A stretch of 64,000 nucleotides of DNA, taken from Leguminivora glycinivorella. Lineage: Eukaryota > Arthropoda > Insecta > Lepidoptera > Tortricidae. The stretch covers positions 6,200,001 through 6,264,000 of the forward strand of contig NC_062996.1 of NCBI RefSeq assembly GCF_023078275.1, written 5' to 3'. Made by a program: the position numbers and the translations under genes. Shown here in pieces: positions 52,001 to 54,171 of the stretch. Under the pieces are notes generated by a model that did no database searches, had not been told where the DNA came from, and saw nothing but the letters and a program-made list of their open reading frames with translations. Each line of letters opens with the position of its first letter. The first letter of the stretch is position 1.

Positions 52001-52950
52001 AATCAAACAGATTTGAGGAGATTAGTATAAGATATGAATGCTGACAGAACAGAATTTGATAACTCCAATTTTAAGAGTTAGGCTTAATTATTGCAAACAA
52101 CCAATTGACAGCCCACCTGTTTCTATCTGGGCATCCTTGCACTACATCTACAAGATTCAGAATCCTAAACCTTGCTATACTTTTTATGCAATAACATCTG
52201 GGTCAATCCACGGCAAGAGTAACGATTTTATGGCATGTTCCATTTATTCACAATGTTAGTGCAAGTGATAATCTATCTCTAAATAAATGTTACTTTCCCG
52301 ATATATGCATAGATCCTTTCATTTGCAGCTATAGTTCAAATAAACACGCAATGAAGTCGTGACAGGTTACTTTTACGTTGGATTCACCCATCTGTTGATG
52401 GCACTTAATTTTGACATGCATGTTGTTATCGAGGTTATTTTAAGTGTCTTATTATGTTGTTTATATAGTAGAAAGCTGGGCACAACCCCCAGTTGGTCGT
52501 TAATAAATCAAAAACACTTACATTGCTAACTTCAGGTGTACCCTGTACAAATGTGGTTCCTTCCTCTTCTGGCTCCCCTTTCACATCATAAATCGTCTCC
52601 GCCATTACTATGCGGCCCGACGAATCCATAGTCCACATACCACCAAACGCAAAGTTCGAGGGGTTCCCGCTTTGCTCATAAAGTATCACTGTATTGGGCC
52701 CGAGTTGCACAGGTTCACCTTTCATGTTAACGAACACTGGCTGCTCGAAATTCCCTTCCACCAGCTGCCCAGTATGCACTATCTGCTGCCCCTGCTCCAC
52801 CGGCACCTCTACAACTTGATTCACAACCTCCACTTTGTCTTTTTCCTCGTCAGTCTTCGCACGGCTAACCATAATTTTTTTCTTGTCGCTTTCCCCAGGA
52901 TCGTCACTTTTCCGCTTTATCACAGTTTTCTTTTTGTTTTTCTTGTCCAT
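18555..52950 (-). CDS. ZSWIM1/ZSWIM3-like SWIM zinc-finger protein (16 exons, 704 aa)
   Basis: Hand-built join on the minus strand: 52950-52522, 50627-50500, 48887-48772, 48177-48133, 47069-46953, 46605-46486, 46185-46070, 44759-44568, 41104-40970, 37620-37483, 35167-35055, 32957-32837 (or 32708-32594), 31533-31449, 31116-31034, 22782-22714, 18662-18555. All junctions are GT-AG and every phase agrees. Residues 1-185 are basic then acidic/Gln-rich and probably disordered. Residues about 190-420 resemble the RNase H-like, transposase-derived region of vertebrate ZSWIM1/3. The SWIM finger is C567xC569-x9-C579xH581. The tail is Gln/Ala-rich. SWIM fingers are expected to bind DNA or proteins; a nuclear role is inferred. 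The family assignment rests on the motif and remembered similarity, not on a search. Confidence 0.85.
18751..18876. mobile_element. hairpin MITE (attgtgcaac ends), copy 1
   Basis: attgtgcaacaagggaggta at the left pairs imperfectly with tacctcctgagttacacacaat at the right. The centre (gacagccgcaggctgg) is flanked by further pairing gatatattcac/gtgaatat. A second copy is at 24,880-25,003. Confidence 0.65.
19440..19735 (+). repeat. short direct and inverted repeats around 'gtcactgtcagaa'
   Basis: About 50 bp (acggtaacaaaatgtgtacg...gtcactgtcagaa) at 19,526-19,575 are repeated at 19,618-19,667. A reverse-complement piece (tctgacagtgacattgacag) follows. Non-coding. Confidence 0.55.
20197..20330 (+). 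repeat. uninterrupted copy of the 'acgatacacgtgcgaa' repeat
   Basis: Matches the sequences on both sides of the 230-bp element at 16.5 kb and gives its empty-site form. Confidence 0.65.
20340..20990 (+). pseudogene. 5'-truncated LINE, RT C-terminal end and 3' tail
   Basis: At 20,400-20,519 a frame reads FSQRFYICLGPRLYNKLNAD, a pattern seen at the C-terminal end of jockey/CR1-like reverse transcriptases. It is followed by about 470 bp of 3' UTR, an aataaa near 20,975 and a T/A-rich end. No RT core remains. Confidence 0.6.
21000..22160. other. repeat-rich stretch with 'cgaccgtttg' motifs
   Basis: Four near-copies of gcgaccgtttg lie at 21,373-21,428 (also preceded by gcgaccattt), and inverted relatives are at 21,838-21,990. 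A block at 22,045-22,156 (actaaatccattattccctt...) recurs at 25,028-25,140. There is no gene. Confidence 0.5.
22262..22632. mobile_element. foldback element (cataatggc ends) next to exon 15
   Basis: The left arm from cataatggcacaatttcatt through cgttcggtatacaacatacg to ccgaatgcgggccctgtgg is mirrored by ccacagggcccgcattcggg, ccgtatgctgtataccgaac and aatgaaattgcgccataatg. The arms are about 150 bp. It ends 82 bp from the exon 15 donor side. Confidence 0.7.
22714..22782 (-). CDS. ZSWIM-like gene, exon 15
   Basis: 69 nt, phase 0 in and out, acceptor gttgtgcgcag and donor GTACGA. Encodes VGGVRQQYVLAAPGAQQSPQ plus VQQ. It is GC-rich against an AT-rich background and continues the Gln-rich tail. 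An alternative donor (CAG|GTGCAG) 9 nt upstream is possible. Confidence 0.7.
22856..24879 (-). mobile_element. 5'-truncated non-LTR retrotransposon (jockey/CR1-like)
   Basis: On the minus strand the RT-coding region is followed by a 3' UTR ending in aataaataaactcaactcaactc, a short-repeat tail. The 5' end abuts the MITE at 24,880-25,003. It lies in intron 14 of the ZSWIM-like gene, in sense orientation, with its 3' end 73 bp from exon 15. Confidence 0.8.
23195..24879 (-). pseudogene. reverse transcriptase fragment of the truncated LINE
   Basis: One frame runs to 23,195 and lacks the endonuclease. RT motifs in order: NYRPITIVPTVSKIVE, QYAYRQKRSTTTA, CDLSKAFDIISH, LGIPQGSAAGNTLF and VLFADDTTVVV (the catalytic FADD), then a thumb/C-terminal part with RKSLKNVYFSHFHSLMSYG. 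The frame formally extends to 24,907, but the first residues (MPLTSLVAQYTI) come from the neighbouring MITE, so the start is not native. About 560 aa of a roughly 900-aa protein remain. Confidence 0.85.
24880..25003. mobile_element. hairpin MITE (attgtgcaac ends), copy 2
   Basis: The same ends and central gacagccgcag motif as 18,751-18,876. It directly abuts the truncated end of the LINE. Confidence 0.65.
25360..26050 (+). repeat. fragment of the 'ccggccaag' repeat split by another repeat
   Basis: The 3' part of the repeat (actttgtcggcgtgattgat...catggcgaaactataagggt...tacggaaccct) is interrupted at about 25,412-25,965 by a block ending in caggcgggccgtatgcttgt...gacgtagtatt. The same inserted block occurs at 39,594-40,950. 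Confidence 0.7.
25515..25950 (+). repeat. dispersed repeat holding the empty site of the 39.7-kb MITE
   Basis: Reads gcccaactgaggtagtacct, ccgccttacagaagaccgca, gggtgcggtgtgctgatgac and caggcgggccgtatgcttgt. In the copy at 39,594-40,950 a 930-bp element sits at ggtagTA/TAcctccgcc. Confidence 0.75.
26221..31028 (+). mobile_element. near-full-length non-LTR retrotransposon (CR1/jockey-like) with poly(A)
   Basis: A long ORF is followed by about 190 bp of 3' UTR and a poly(A) tail of about 30 (to 31,028). The 5' boundary is not certain; 26,221 is my estimate, and no target duplication could be fixed. It lies in intron 14 in antisense orientation to the host gene. The poly(A) end is 5 bp from exon 14 (31,034). 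Confidence 0.8.
26509..30810 (+). CDS. LINE polyprotein: zinc finger, endonuclease, reverse transcriptase (1,433 aa)
   Basis: The N-terminus is a PHD-like Cys-rich finger (CAGCKLVAEDGRYMKCSKC...LLCAG...CWICMDC), followed by a low-complexity linker to about residue 370. The AP-endonuclease-like domain (about 460-700) starts LLFNYQNVRGL and has IIGLTETFL and ILLGDFNLN. RT motifs follow: KPRSSSGPDGIPVF, FRPIAVLPVFGKIFE, QHGFRKSRST, YFDFRKAFDLVDN, SGVSQGSTLGPTLF and LLFADDLKLL. There is no RNase H. What are normally two ORFs are here one open frame without stops. The endonuclease motif usually written SDHxP reads DAYHPP. The element may be recent. Confidence 0.9.
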   Translation: MALCAGCKLVAEDGRYMKCSKCAQSYDLLCAGLMLDRYLALSNEDLNCWICMDCRRTIPKTGNTNTPVRLFPSLSNCMGNDGSIAEIVDTSDLDLDNDFKNITIERGQYRSKKTHRVDEPPPRCACGGATLRSIIREELNTLFANRNPSWLLDAILPMSTELKQTMNKVLDIQSSLLTKLNEFTTSPSTVTPSSTCKQTQQVDISAHSAHLSPQPETSKLNLPISTTGNPVTTTKSPALCSIQQVVPESAPLALPNSASKPLDSRKINVVNGDASDHDHDDDSRDNTSTTAENELAWKSVQYRRGRMSNPPSKDDSNRDRSGAQGVSGGNGYCGSDVGGHRRRSRASGLVGRAGAESGMCRGTAPPGATPLSAAERLQQLHLCYVQEGTTAEQVRAHLETICESDVCTVEPLKPRGNYSSFKLGVPAKFSDRVLSASNWAEGICVKYWRQNFRSGRGKAVSTAHPRQKKLLFNYQNVRGLRSKTDMFIKNVIACKFDIIGLTETFLTSSVCDGELFPSGWRVARRDRAGDAGWGGVLLAARDRYSMRVLHDIDGLTTDMELLFAIITYKNLKFLCCVVYLPPSYNADQYTNVLTCIENAVCAYPDLCFILLGDFNLNSCSSSVKCDFDLFCDFCKLTQYNNVFNEHGGMLHLVLSDLDEKLLSVYACSDEALVPMDAYHPPLALLVTFPCSLPPPSAPPRSRAASCPDWNWRKADYQMLYPALAAIDWTDLLSAADVDSATEILYTKLYSCINQFVPLKNRTNNNSKYVYPKWFTGEIIRNIKLKYFHLKRFRQEGKDFNWHMFKYYRTQVKYLIDDAYKLYLHNVQRNIISCPGKFWDYVKDKKRERQHSDESFYFKGREVSGQDAADAFANYFSSVFQQDRPNLDAAAAARVAHVSGDSRTVSIPFVSESDLRAAIRKIKPRSSSGPDGIPVFLAKDCADTLVTPLMHIFNLSLRCSVYPNRWKTSRVTPVPKEGNNTDITSFRPIAVLPVFGKIFEIMLNRHISVQVADRLHPSQHGFRKSRSTVTNLVALADYVCKEMDVGRQVDAAYFDFRKAFDLVDNDILLGKLALVGFTPKLLDFLASYMCGRQQYVRVSGFESSDYCTLSGVSQGSTLGPTLFLIMINDLPDTIRAAKCLLFADDLKLLLGIGDSSDSAALQADIDAAAGWSVRNRLPFNAKKCKAITFTRKRSALQTEYSLAGSSLEKVTDIRDLGLMLDSKFDFHSHITNISRQASKTLGFVMRISKQFHVGVAKVLYNAYVRSKLEYGAVVWDPYEAKYSLMLEKTQRKFARWLYKKAYGYYPYLYPSIFVSGMVGLDTLGLRRKLLLLIHYLSIIHHHVDSPDVLGKIGLLVPKRVPRDLEGAVAPRRRPCLLQRPTARTCYARHAPTTRALTLLQAMLTQHVDVDMFADRLAYLCKTARQFMNFYLTDP
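31034..31116 (-). CDS. ZSWIM-like gene, exon 14
   Basis: 83 nt, phase 1 in and 0 out. Acceptor ctgtttcag; donor CAG|GTGCAT, where the T-run of the antisense LINE begins straight after. Encodes AGGNYMEQVVVEADATHRQP then VQQQQIHQ. Confidence 0.8.
31198..31425 (+). repeat. dispersed repeat ('cccgacgcaaaaacg' family)
   Basis: Runs from cccccgacgcaaaaacgacg to tatgtcgcggtcggggg. An inverted copy is at 44,815-45,086. It contains tgtctgtctctggcatcgta and ttagccatgtttcatgaaaa. Confidence 0.75.
31449..31533 (-). CDS. ZSWIM-like gene, exon 13
   Basis: 85 nt, phase 0 in and 1 out. Acceptor cgtttcag, donor GTGAGA. Encodes VKTHIPFEPRWTVQHCLFGC then ESAAPQPA. Confidence 0.82.
31570..32241 (+). repeat. 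dispersed lepidopteran repeat ('ccggccaag...tacggaaccct')
   Basis: Begins accggtcaagtgcgagttg, has agggttccgta near the start and tacggaaccct at the end (inverted), with acggacagacagacg before the end. Other copies: 33,489-33,972, 37,897-38,475, 41,248-41,764 and 45,377-45,914. Confidence 0.75.
32594..32708 (-). CDS. alternative SWIM exon 12B
   Basis: 115 nt with acceptor gcatatag and donor GTATAA. Like 12A it enters in phase 2 and leaves in phase 0. It encodes RQHATCKYGTSTQECSCLFS then KFFRLPCRHILMLTTELK, with the complete CxC-x9-CxH finger. Over the first 99 plus-strand bases it differs from 12A at 6 sites, 5 of them silent, while the flanking introns are not alignable. Its acceptor has a weaker pyrimidine tract than that of 12A. 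Including both exons, or neither, would break the frame. Confidence 0.75.
32837..32957 (-). CDS. ZSWIM-like gene, exon 12A (SWIM zinc finger)
   Basis: 121 nt, phase 2 in and 0 out, acceptor ccttgttccag, donor GTATTA. It encodes RHSSVAICKYGTSTQECSCL then FSKVFRLPCRHILMLTTELK. The zinc ligands of the SWIM motif are the two cysteines of CSC and the C and H of PCRH. This exon has the better splice sites of the pair, so I used it in the main model. Confidence 0.88.
33060..33420 (+). repeat. composite tRNA-derived SINE
   Basis: A body with cgctctaacgatttcgctga and gggggttttcgggggtgaaa leads into a tRNA-like block (cttagctcagtcgtacgagg ... gggtttcgaatcccggcc, A- and B-box-like) near 33,262-33,340. 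Common in Lepidoptera from memory. Confidence 0.6.
33489..33972 (+). repeat. 'ccggccaag...tacggaaccct' repeat
   Basis: Same family as 31,570-32,241 and close to the copies at 41.2 and 45.4 kb, including gtcggcgtgattgatataca and gagattatccgcggacgga. Confidence 0.75.
34064..34172 (-). pseudogene. truncated second copy of exon 11
   Basis: Matches 35,055-35,163 with two differences seen and retains the donor, but breaks off at ggtctccg before the acceptor. An RTE-like LINE tail starts immediately (gttacagagtaag). It cannot be spliced as an internal exon without a new acceptor. Confidence 0.8.
34173..34405 (+). mobile_element. 3' tail of an RTE-like LINE
   Basis: Contains caccaccgcctttcttcccg, ggcgagaggctggcaacctg, gccaagggtggcactgaaac and a gtatgtatgtatgt end. 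I recognise this tail as common in Lepidoptera. It directly joins the broken exon 11 copy. Confidence 0.65.
34566..34988 (+). repeat. 'gggggcaaagttgt' repeat
   Basis: Starts tagttatttgttttacaagg and ends near agttggtgtggtg. It interrupts intron sequence duplicated with exon 11 (cagttgatataaaa / aaaactta). Confidence 0.6.
35055..35167 (-). CDS. ZSWIM-like gene, exon 11
   Basis: 113 nt, phase 0 in and 2 out, acceptor tatttcag, donor GTAGGA. Encodes DTETLKQSPTDTITQYAYNL then MSHQTKIAQKCLDDRAG. It is the intact member of a duplicated pair. Confidence 0.85.
35170..35905 (+). pseudogene. LINE 3' end split by a MITE
   Basis: In frame at about 35,250-35,325: RNFLPRTAKLWNELSPAVFS then DRY, typical of the RT C-terminus of lepidopteran jockey-like elements. 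The sequence resumes at 35,749 with atacgaccttcaag and a 3' tail (ggccggcaacacacctccaa). The MITE at 35,325-35,748 separates the two. Confidence 0.65.
35325..35748. mobile_element. MITE rich in 'gcgaat' hexamers
   Basis: The ends are agggatgtcacgaat and attcgtaacatccct (inverted). Gcgaat/attcgc hexamers are clustered at both ends. The flanks share gatacga (left 35,319-35,325; right 35,750-35,756), suggesting a 7-8 bp duplication as in hAT elements. Reading frames here give Glu-Cys repeats, which are artefacts of the hexamer. Confidence 0.7.
36449..36675 (+). repeat. 'gcttcgctcgcgttag' family repeat
   Basis: Contains gcgacttcgttcgcagtaaa, ccatcccttcaactatctcc and cccatttataatattagtgt. Confidence 0.65.
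37063..37475 (+). repeat. 'gggggcaaagttgt' repeat ending beside exon 10
   Basis: Starts gttatttgttatacaagggg and ends gagctagtgaggggaaaaat, 7 bp short of the exon 10 donor side at 37,483. It therefore supplies intron sequence from about donor +8. Confidence 0.7.
37483..37620 (-). CDS. ZSWIM-like gene, exon 10
   Basis: 138 nt, phase 0 in and out, acceptor aatttcag, donor GTAAGA. Encodes GLERLVTKFQTLVRSQMQPD, EFVSLFFNVANQLEDERRSF and AVSRLR. Confidence 0.88.
37897..38475 (+). repeat. 'ccggccaag...tacggaaccct' repeat
   Basis: Includes gtgcgagtcgggctcgcgca and a gacggacagacggacagacg run before ctacggaaccct. Confidence 0.75.
38819..39267. mobile_element. 449-bp hAT-type MITE with perfect 8-bp duplication
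   Basis: Ends CAGGGAGCGTACTTTTC and GAAAAGTACGCTCCCTG; the pairing continues through gatgacat and further inside (ggatgatcacaaa). Flanked by aaaattac on both sides (38,811-38,818 and 39,268-39,275). CAGGG-type ends with an 8-bp duplication indicate hAT. Confidence 0.85.
39594..40950 (+). repeat. dispersed repeat carrying a 930-bp MITE
   Basis: The same repeat as 25,515-25,950; it resumes after the insert with cctccgccttacagaagacc and ends caggcgggccgtacgcttgt...cgacgtagtata just before the exon 9 donor. Confidence 0.75.
39669..40598. mobile_element. Tc1/mariner-like non-autonomous element (930 bp)
   Basis: Ends AGGCCTGACTCGTAACGGAT and ATCCGTTACGAATCAGGCCT are inverted repeats, continuing inward as ttgtcaaattca / tgaatttgacaa. 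TA flanks each side (39,667-39,668 and 40,599-40,600). The paralogous repeat at 25.6 kb has the unoccupied TA. No transposase frame was found. Confidence 0.88.
40970..41104 (-). CDS. ZSWIM-like gene, exon 9
   Basis: 135 nt, phase 0 in and out, acceptor ctttttcag, donor GTAATT. Encodes VLKRGIIGTGAGTLRLWESL, TRPGGAIAKLDSWLEPDNYT and NILHK. Confidence 0.88.
41248..41764 (+). repeat. 'ccggccaag...tacggaaccct' repeat inside another repeat
   Basis: Inserted in the second copy of the 12.4-kb repeat, which continues on both sides (41,213-41,247 and 41,765-41,945). Confidence 0.75.
41946..42911 (-). pseudogene. array of partial exon 8 copies
   Basis: Five partial copies keep the 3' part of exon 8 and its donor, starting (plus) at 42,040, 42,321, 42,480, 42,632 and 42,861. 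Each reads ctg(c/t)aactg...gtgtgttcccc...aacagcgctaga. Copy 42,040 still encodes EDASLSPDDVAVKTKNYALA then LALLRGEHTPAQLQ-like residues, but has a stop immediately upstream. The others carry substitutions or deletions. No convincing acceptors are present, so they look like decayed tandem duplicates. Confidence 0.75.
42915..44447. mobile_element. TA-flanked foldback element inserted in an exon 8 copy
   Basis: Ends AAGCCCTATTTAGATGGTAC and GTACCATCTAAATGGGGCTT are inverted and continue as gagtttctcg / cgagaaactc. TA lies outside each end (42,913-42,914 and 44,448-44,449). The arms hold many cgtacgat/atcgtacg motifs. It splits the fifth exon 8 copy, which resumes with gtcctggcagccacgtcatc at 44,450. 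Confidence 0.78.
43529..44087. mobile_element. pogo/Tigger-like MITE nested in the foldback
   Basis: 559 bp with ends cagtagaacccgcttaaaac and gttttaaccgggttctactg, flanked by TA (43,527-43,528 and 44,088-44,089). Inner motifs tatgcgggaaatcgtattaa recur near both ends. Short frames inside are not convincing genes. Confidence 0.78.
44450..44530 (-). pseudogene. remainder of the fifth exon 8 copy
   Basis: Continues the copy interrupted by the foldback element; it includes the bases for EDASLSPDDVAAR and then diverges. Confidence 0.65.
44568..44759 (-). CDS. ZSWIM-like gene, exon 8
   Basis: 192 nt, phase 0 in and out, acceptor ccgtccgcag, donor GTAAGG. Encodes SVRAAFPSSHVTCSVWQAAR, ACARLAHLAARRDDASLSPD, DVAARTKTYALALLRGEHTP and AQLQ. 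It is very GC-rich and is the only full-length copy of this exon. Confidence 0.88.
44815..45086 (-). repeat. 'cccgacgcaaaaacg' repeat, inverted copy
   Basis: Reverse complement of 31,198-31,425, with an internal direct repeat of cggttcatccgttcgggagc (44,915 and 45,007). Confidence 0.75.
45377..45914 (+). repeat. 'ccggccaag...tacggaaccct' repeat
   Basis: Close in sequence to 41,248-41,764 and 33,489-33,972; carries a run of five ggac units before agacagacatggcgaaac. Confidence 0.75.
46070..46185 (-). CDS. ZSWIM-like gene, exon 7
   Basis: 116 nt, phase 1 in and 0 out, acceptor cttgtttgcag, donor GTAAGT. Encodes GISALIGDDLTWLLDTFKSC and NPAWRQVRCVVADPTKCQQ. The pattern of a leader helix followed by 'NPAW..V...V.D' is what I associate with the RNase H-like fold of ZSWIM1/3. 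Confidence 0.9.
46196..46436 (-). repeat. 'gcttcgctcgcgttag' repeat, inverted
   Basis: Begins (plus) atactaatattataaatggg and ends cgaagccgcgggcaaaagct, the reverse complement of 942-1,126. Confidence 0.7.
46486..46605 (-). CDS. ZSWIM-like gene, exon 6
   Basis: 120 nt, phase 1 in and out, acceptor tattccttacag, donor GTGTGT. Encodes GIEFNSTIPTVGGTSSPSVK and HNVTLFLAEDGNGKSVIVSA. The beta-strand-like HNVTLFLAED fits an RNase H-type core. Confidence 0.9.
46953..47069 (-). CDS. ZSWIM-like gene, exon 5
   Basis: 117 nt, phase 1 in and out, acceptor atgttccacag, donor GTACTC. Encodes DAGVKLLHSPSGCIQCVYLT and TPSMQMAFNAVPQFLCIET. Confidence 0.9.
47110..47820 (+). repeat. RTE-like LINE 3' fragment, split by a MITE
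   Basis: cccactgctggtcacagaca...gatgcagattggagacttca is continued after the MITE by cacatacacctttgaattcc, ttcgcagatgtatgcaggtt and caggtttcctcacgaaagtc. I recognise this as a common lepidopteran LINE tail. Confidence 0.6.
47191..47646. mobile_element. hAT-like MITE ('tagagatgggccgaat' family) 1
   Basis: Ends tagagatgggccgaatat and atattcggcccatctcta. Flanks cttcagat and cttcacat (7 of 8) are an aged 8-bp duplication. The interior is AT-rich. Confidence 0.8.
48133..48177 (-). CDS. ZSWIM-like gene, microexon 4 (45 nt)
   Basis: Acceptor ctctagttttag, donor CAG|GTGTGT, phase 1 in and out. Adds AQSKFTQLVLYAPPP between exons 3 and 5 without changing the frame. Exon 3 could also splice directly to exon 5 (giving LNYDAGVKLL), so this exon may be alternative. 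A MITE ends 7 bp before it on the intron side. Confidence 0.7.
48185..48663. mobile_element. hAT-like MITE ('tagagatgggccgaat' family) 2
   Basis: Same family as 47,191-47,646 in opposite orientation; ends tagagatgggccgaatattc and gtattcggcccatctcta. No clear target duplication: the flanks gctaaaac and ttagctgg do not match. Confidence 0.75.
48772..48887 (-). CDS. ZSWIM-like gene, exon 3
   Basis: 116 nt, phase 2 in and 1 out, acceptor gttcacag, donor GTAAGT. Encodes SAEPSVITTEEQLVAAGTGA and VRWLNQKYDFVVRKLQLNY, the start of the ordered part of the protein. Confidence 0.9.
48948..49321. mobile_element. hAT-like MITE ('tagagatgcaccgaat' family)
   Basis: Ends tagagatgcaccgaatattc and gaatagt-type ...cgttgcatctcta, with tatccggcc motifs. 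Flanks gtgcacat and ttgcacat (7 of 8) are the target duplication. Confidence 0.78.
49914..50030 (-). pseudogene. duplicate of most of exon 2 (117-bp target duplication)
   Basis: 116 of 117 bases are identical to 50,495-50,611; the one difference (49,942 versus 50,523) is silent (AAC/AAT, Asn). It keeps the donor but not the acceptor or first codons of exon 2. The copy arose as the target-site duplication of the LINE fragment at 50,031-50,494. Confidence 0.88.
50031..50494 (+). mobile_element. 5'-truncated LINE inserted at exon 2
   Basis: A frame with YGCETWALTKEHRDRLMFCQ, DKVRNEDLREKTKVTDILLK and KWRWTGHMLRDKQEKWSQI, ending in KRHTELKTF, is the typical C-terminus of an RTE-like reverse transcriptase (one frameshift near 50,138). 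It ends in an aatagatagagagatagatag tail, directly followed by the second copy of the target duplication. Confidence 0.88.
50500..50627 (-). CDS. ZSWIM-like gene, exon 2
   Basis: 128 nt, phase 0 in and 2 out, acceptor catatgtttcag, donor GTAATC. Encodes QQVEEQPNTYQQYEMSNNQQ, TVETPQEYEVAIIENPPTEN and AE. Only the first five intron bases of the donor are original; from +6 the intron is LINE tail. Confidence 0.9.
50779..51030 (+). repeat. tRNA-derived SINE
   Basis: The head tggctcagccggtagtgacc (A box) and gggtttgaatccc (B box) are followed by a body with tcctgagtcatggctgtttt and a tatttatttatttatttc tail. Confidence 0.8.
51060..51320 (+). pseudogene. LINE C-terminal relic
   Basis: A short frame reads RDTGGLIEVYKILNGHYDLK, then DFKSTLHMKR and a stop, resembling the end of a jockey/RTE RT. 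The following aaggcattctctaccagaca tail matches (inverted) 37,700-37,810. Confidence 0.55.
51350..51620 (+). repeat. 'gggggcaaagttgt' family repeat (3' part, uninterrupted)
   Basis: Contains tttttacccgctggtattaa without the 230-bp element, thus the empty site of the insertion at 10,455. Confidence 0.75.
51664..51843 (+). repeat. 'gcttcgctcgcgttag' family repeat
   Basis: tagcttttgcctatggcttc...cccatttataatattagtat. Confidence 0.75.
52522..52950 (-). CDS. ZSWIM-like gene, exon 1
   Basis: 143 codons from the ATG at 52,950-52,948 to donor GTAAGT, phase 0. Starts MDKKNKKKTVIKRKSDDPGE, a nuclear-localisation-like basic stretch, then an acidic part and FNMKG-like FVNMKGEPVQLGPNTVILYE. An upstream in-frame ATG at 52,989 (MRVLVQLHSEQIK...) is possible, but the lower one fits the Lys-rich start better and has a purine at -3. 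Confidence 0.88.
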
Positions 52951-53755
52951 TTTTATTTGTTCACTATGTAATTGCACTAAAACGCGCATGAAATACGCTG
53001 AGACGTGATATTGTTTAAATATTTGGAAATAAAAGTAACTATAGTAAACAGAGGTACGCCGCACCCATTAGACATCATTTTTCCAATAGATTAATGCTTT
53101 ATTGTGAAGAAAATAAGATAAATATGATCGAGTTGGTAATTTTTGCAATAATAACAGCAAAAATGCTTGTTTGATAACATAAAATTGAGATTAAACCGCC
53201 GTATTTAAGTGCGAAAGGGACAACTCAACTCAAAGAGACGCCATTTTTAATCGCCACATTTTACTATTAATGTTGCCATATAAAAGCATTTTTCTCAAAT
53301 GTTCTCAAAGCCCCCCGGCCAAAGAGTAGTACACATAAAGACGAATACGAAACAAAGCGAGGCCGGATAGGTCTGAGGCGGGCAACTCCATTTCCCGCCG
53401 AGGTATGTATAGTGCTTTTCTCAAACATGGTATGAAATAAATAAAGTCTACTGAAAATAGTAACTTTGGATGGCTGTATCTCCGCGTCGTAGCGCAAAAA
53501 TAATCGAATTTTCGTTCCCCTTTGATGCCCCGTATACGCTTATAAAAAAACAAAAAGTTAAAAAAAAATAAAAGAAAAAACGAATTTTTTTTTTGTATGA
53601 AAACGCACCCAAAATCAAATATTGTCTAGGGCCCGTACCAGTTGCAGTCGGCACGTCTACAAAGCCCCTTATAGTTTTTTTTTAATTGGCTAAATACCTG
53701 GATGTTATGTCACAATTATCTGTGTTTGGAAATTAAAAAAGAGGACTTTGGCTCC
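52951..53755. other. promoter-side region of the ZSWIM-like gene
   Basis: No TATA or initiator was assigned. At 53,400-53,450 the block gaggtatgtatagtgctttt recurs near 36,844, so part of this region is a dispersed repeat. T-rich runs are at 53,546-53,600. Confidence 0.4.
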
Positions 53756-53877
53756 CCACAGACAGTCTTAAAAATTCATAATCTTAAAAAAAACTTGTAT
53801 GCAAATTGACAGTTCAAACTGACACTGACAGCTGACAATTTTTTTTTAAGATTATGAATTTTTAAGACTGTCTGTGG
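53756..53877. mobile_element. short MITE (ccacagacagtcttaaaaat ends)
   Basis: 122 bp; the left ccacagacagtcttaaaaat...cataatctt is mirrored by aagattatgaatttttaaga...ctgtctgtgg. Confidence 0.75.
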
Positions 53878-54171
53878 CAAGCCTTTGCCGGGATTGACAG
53901 AATAGATCAAGAGCCCAGGCCCGCCAGACCTTCCTCAAATTCTCAAGGATGAAACTTTGGGACAATGTAGAGTTCACATCGGCGTTTAATGTGTGCATAT
54001 TTTCTAGTTCGGCCCATCGGCCAATTTTTTGCTATCAAGTGATGAAGGTGAAAAAAAAAAGTGCTTACTTTCCTTAAATTCTCAAGGCTGATTTTTATAT
54101 ATGTGTTAGAGCACGTTGTTAGAAATTGGTTATCATCAATGCCAGACCGTTTCCGCCGGCCATAACTTTTG

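Noticed and set aside
53096..53755. A second, divergent gene upstream of exon 1
   Set aside because: Frames of 68-82 aa are T-rich and overlap a dispersed repeat; no start, splice or domain support.
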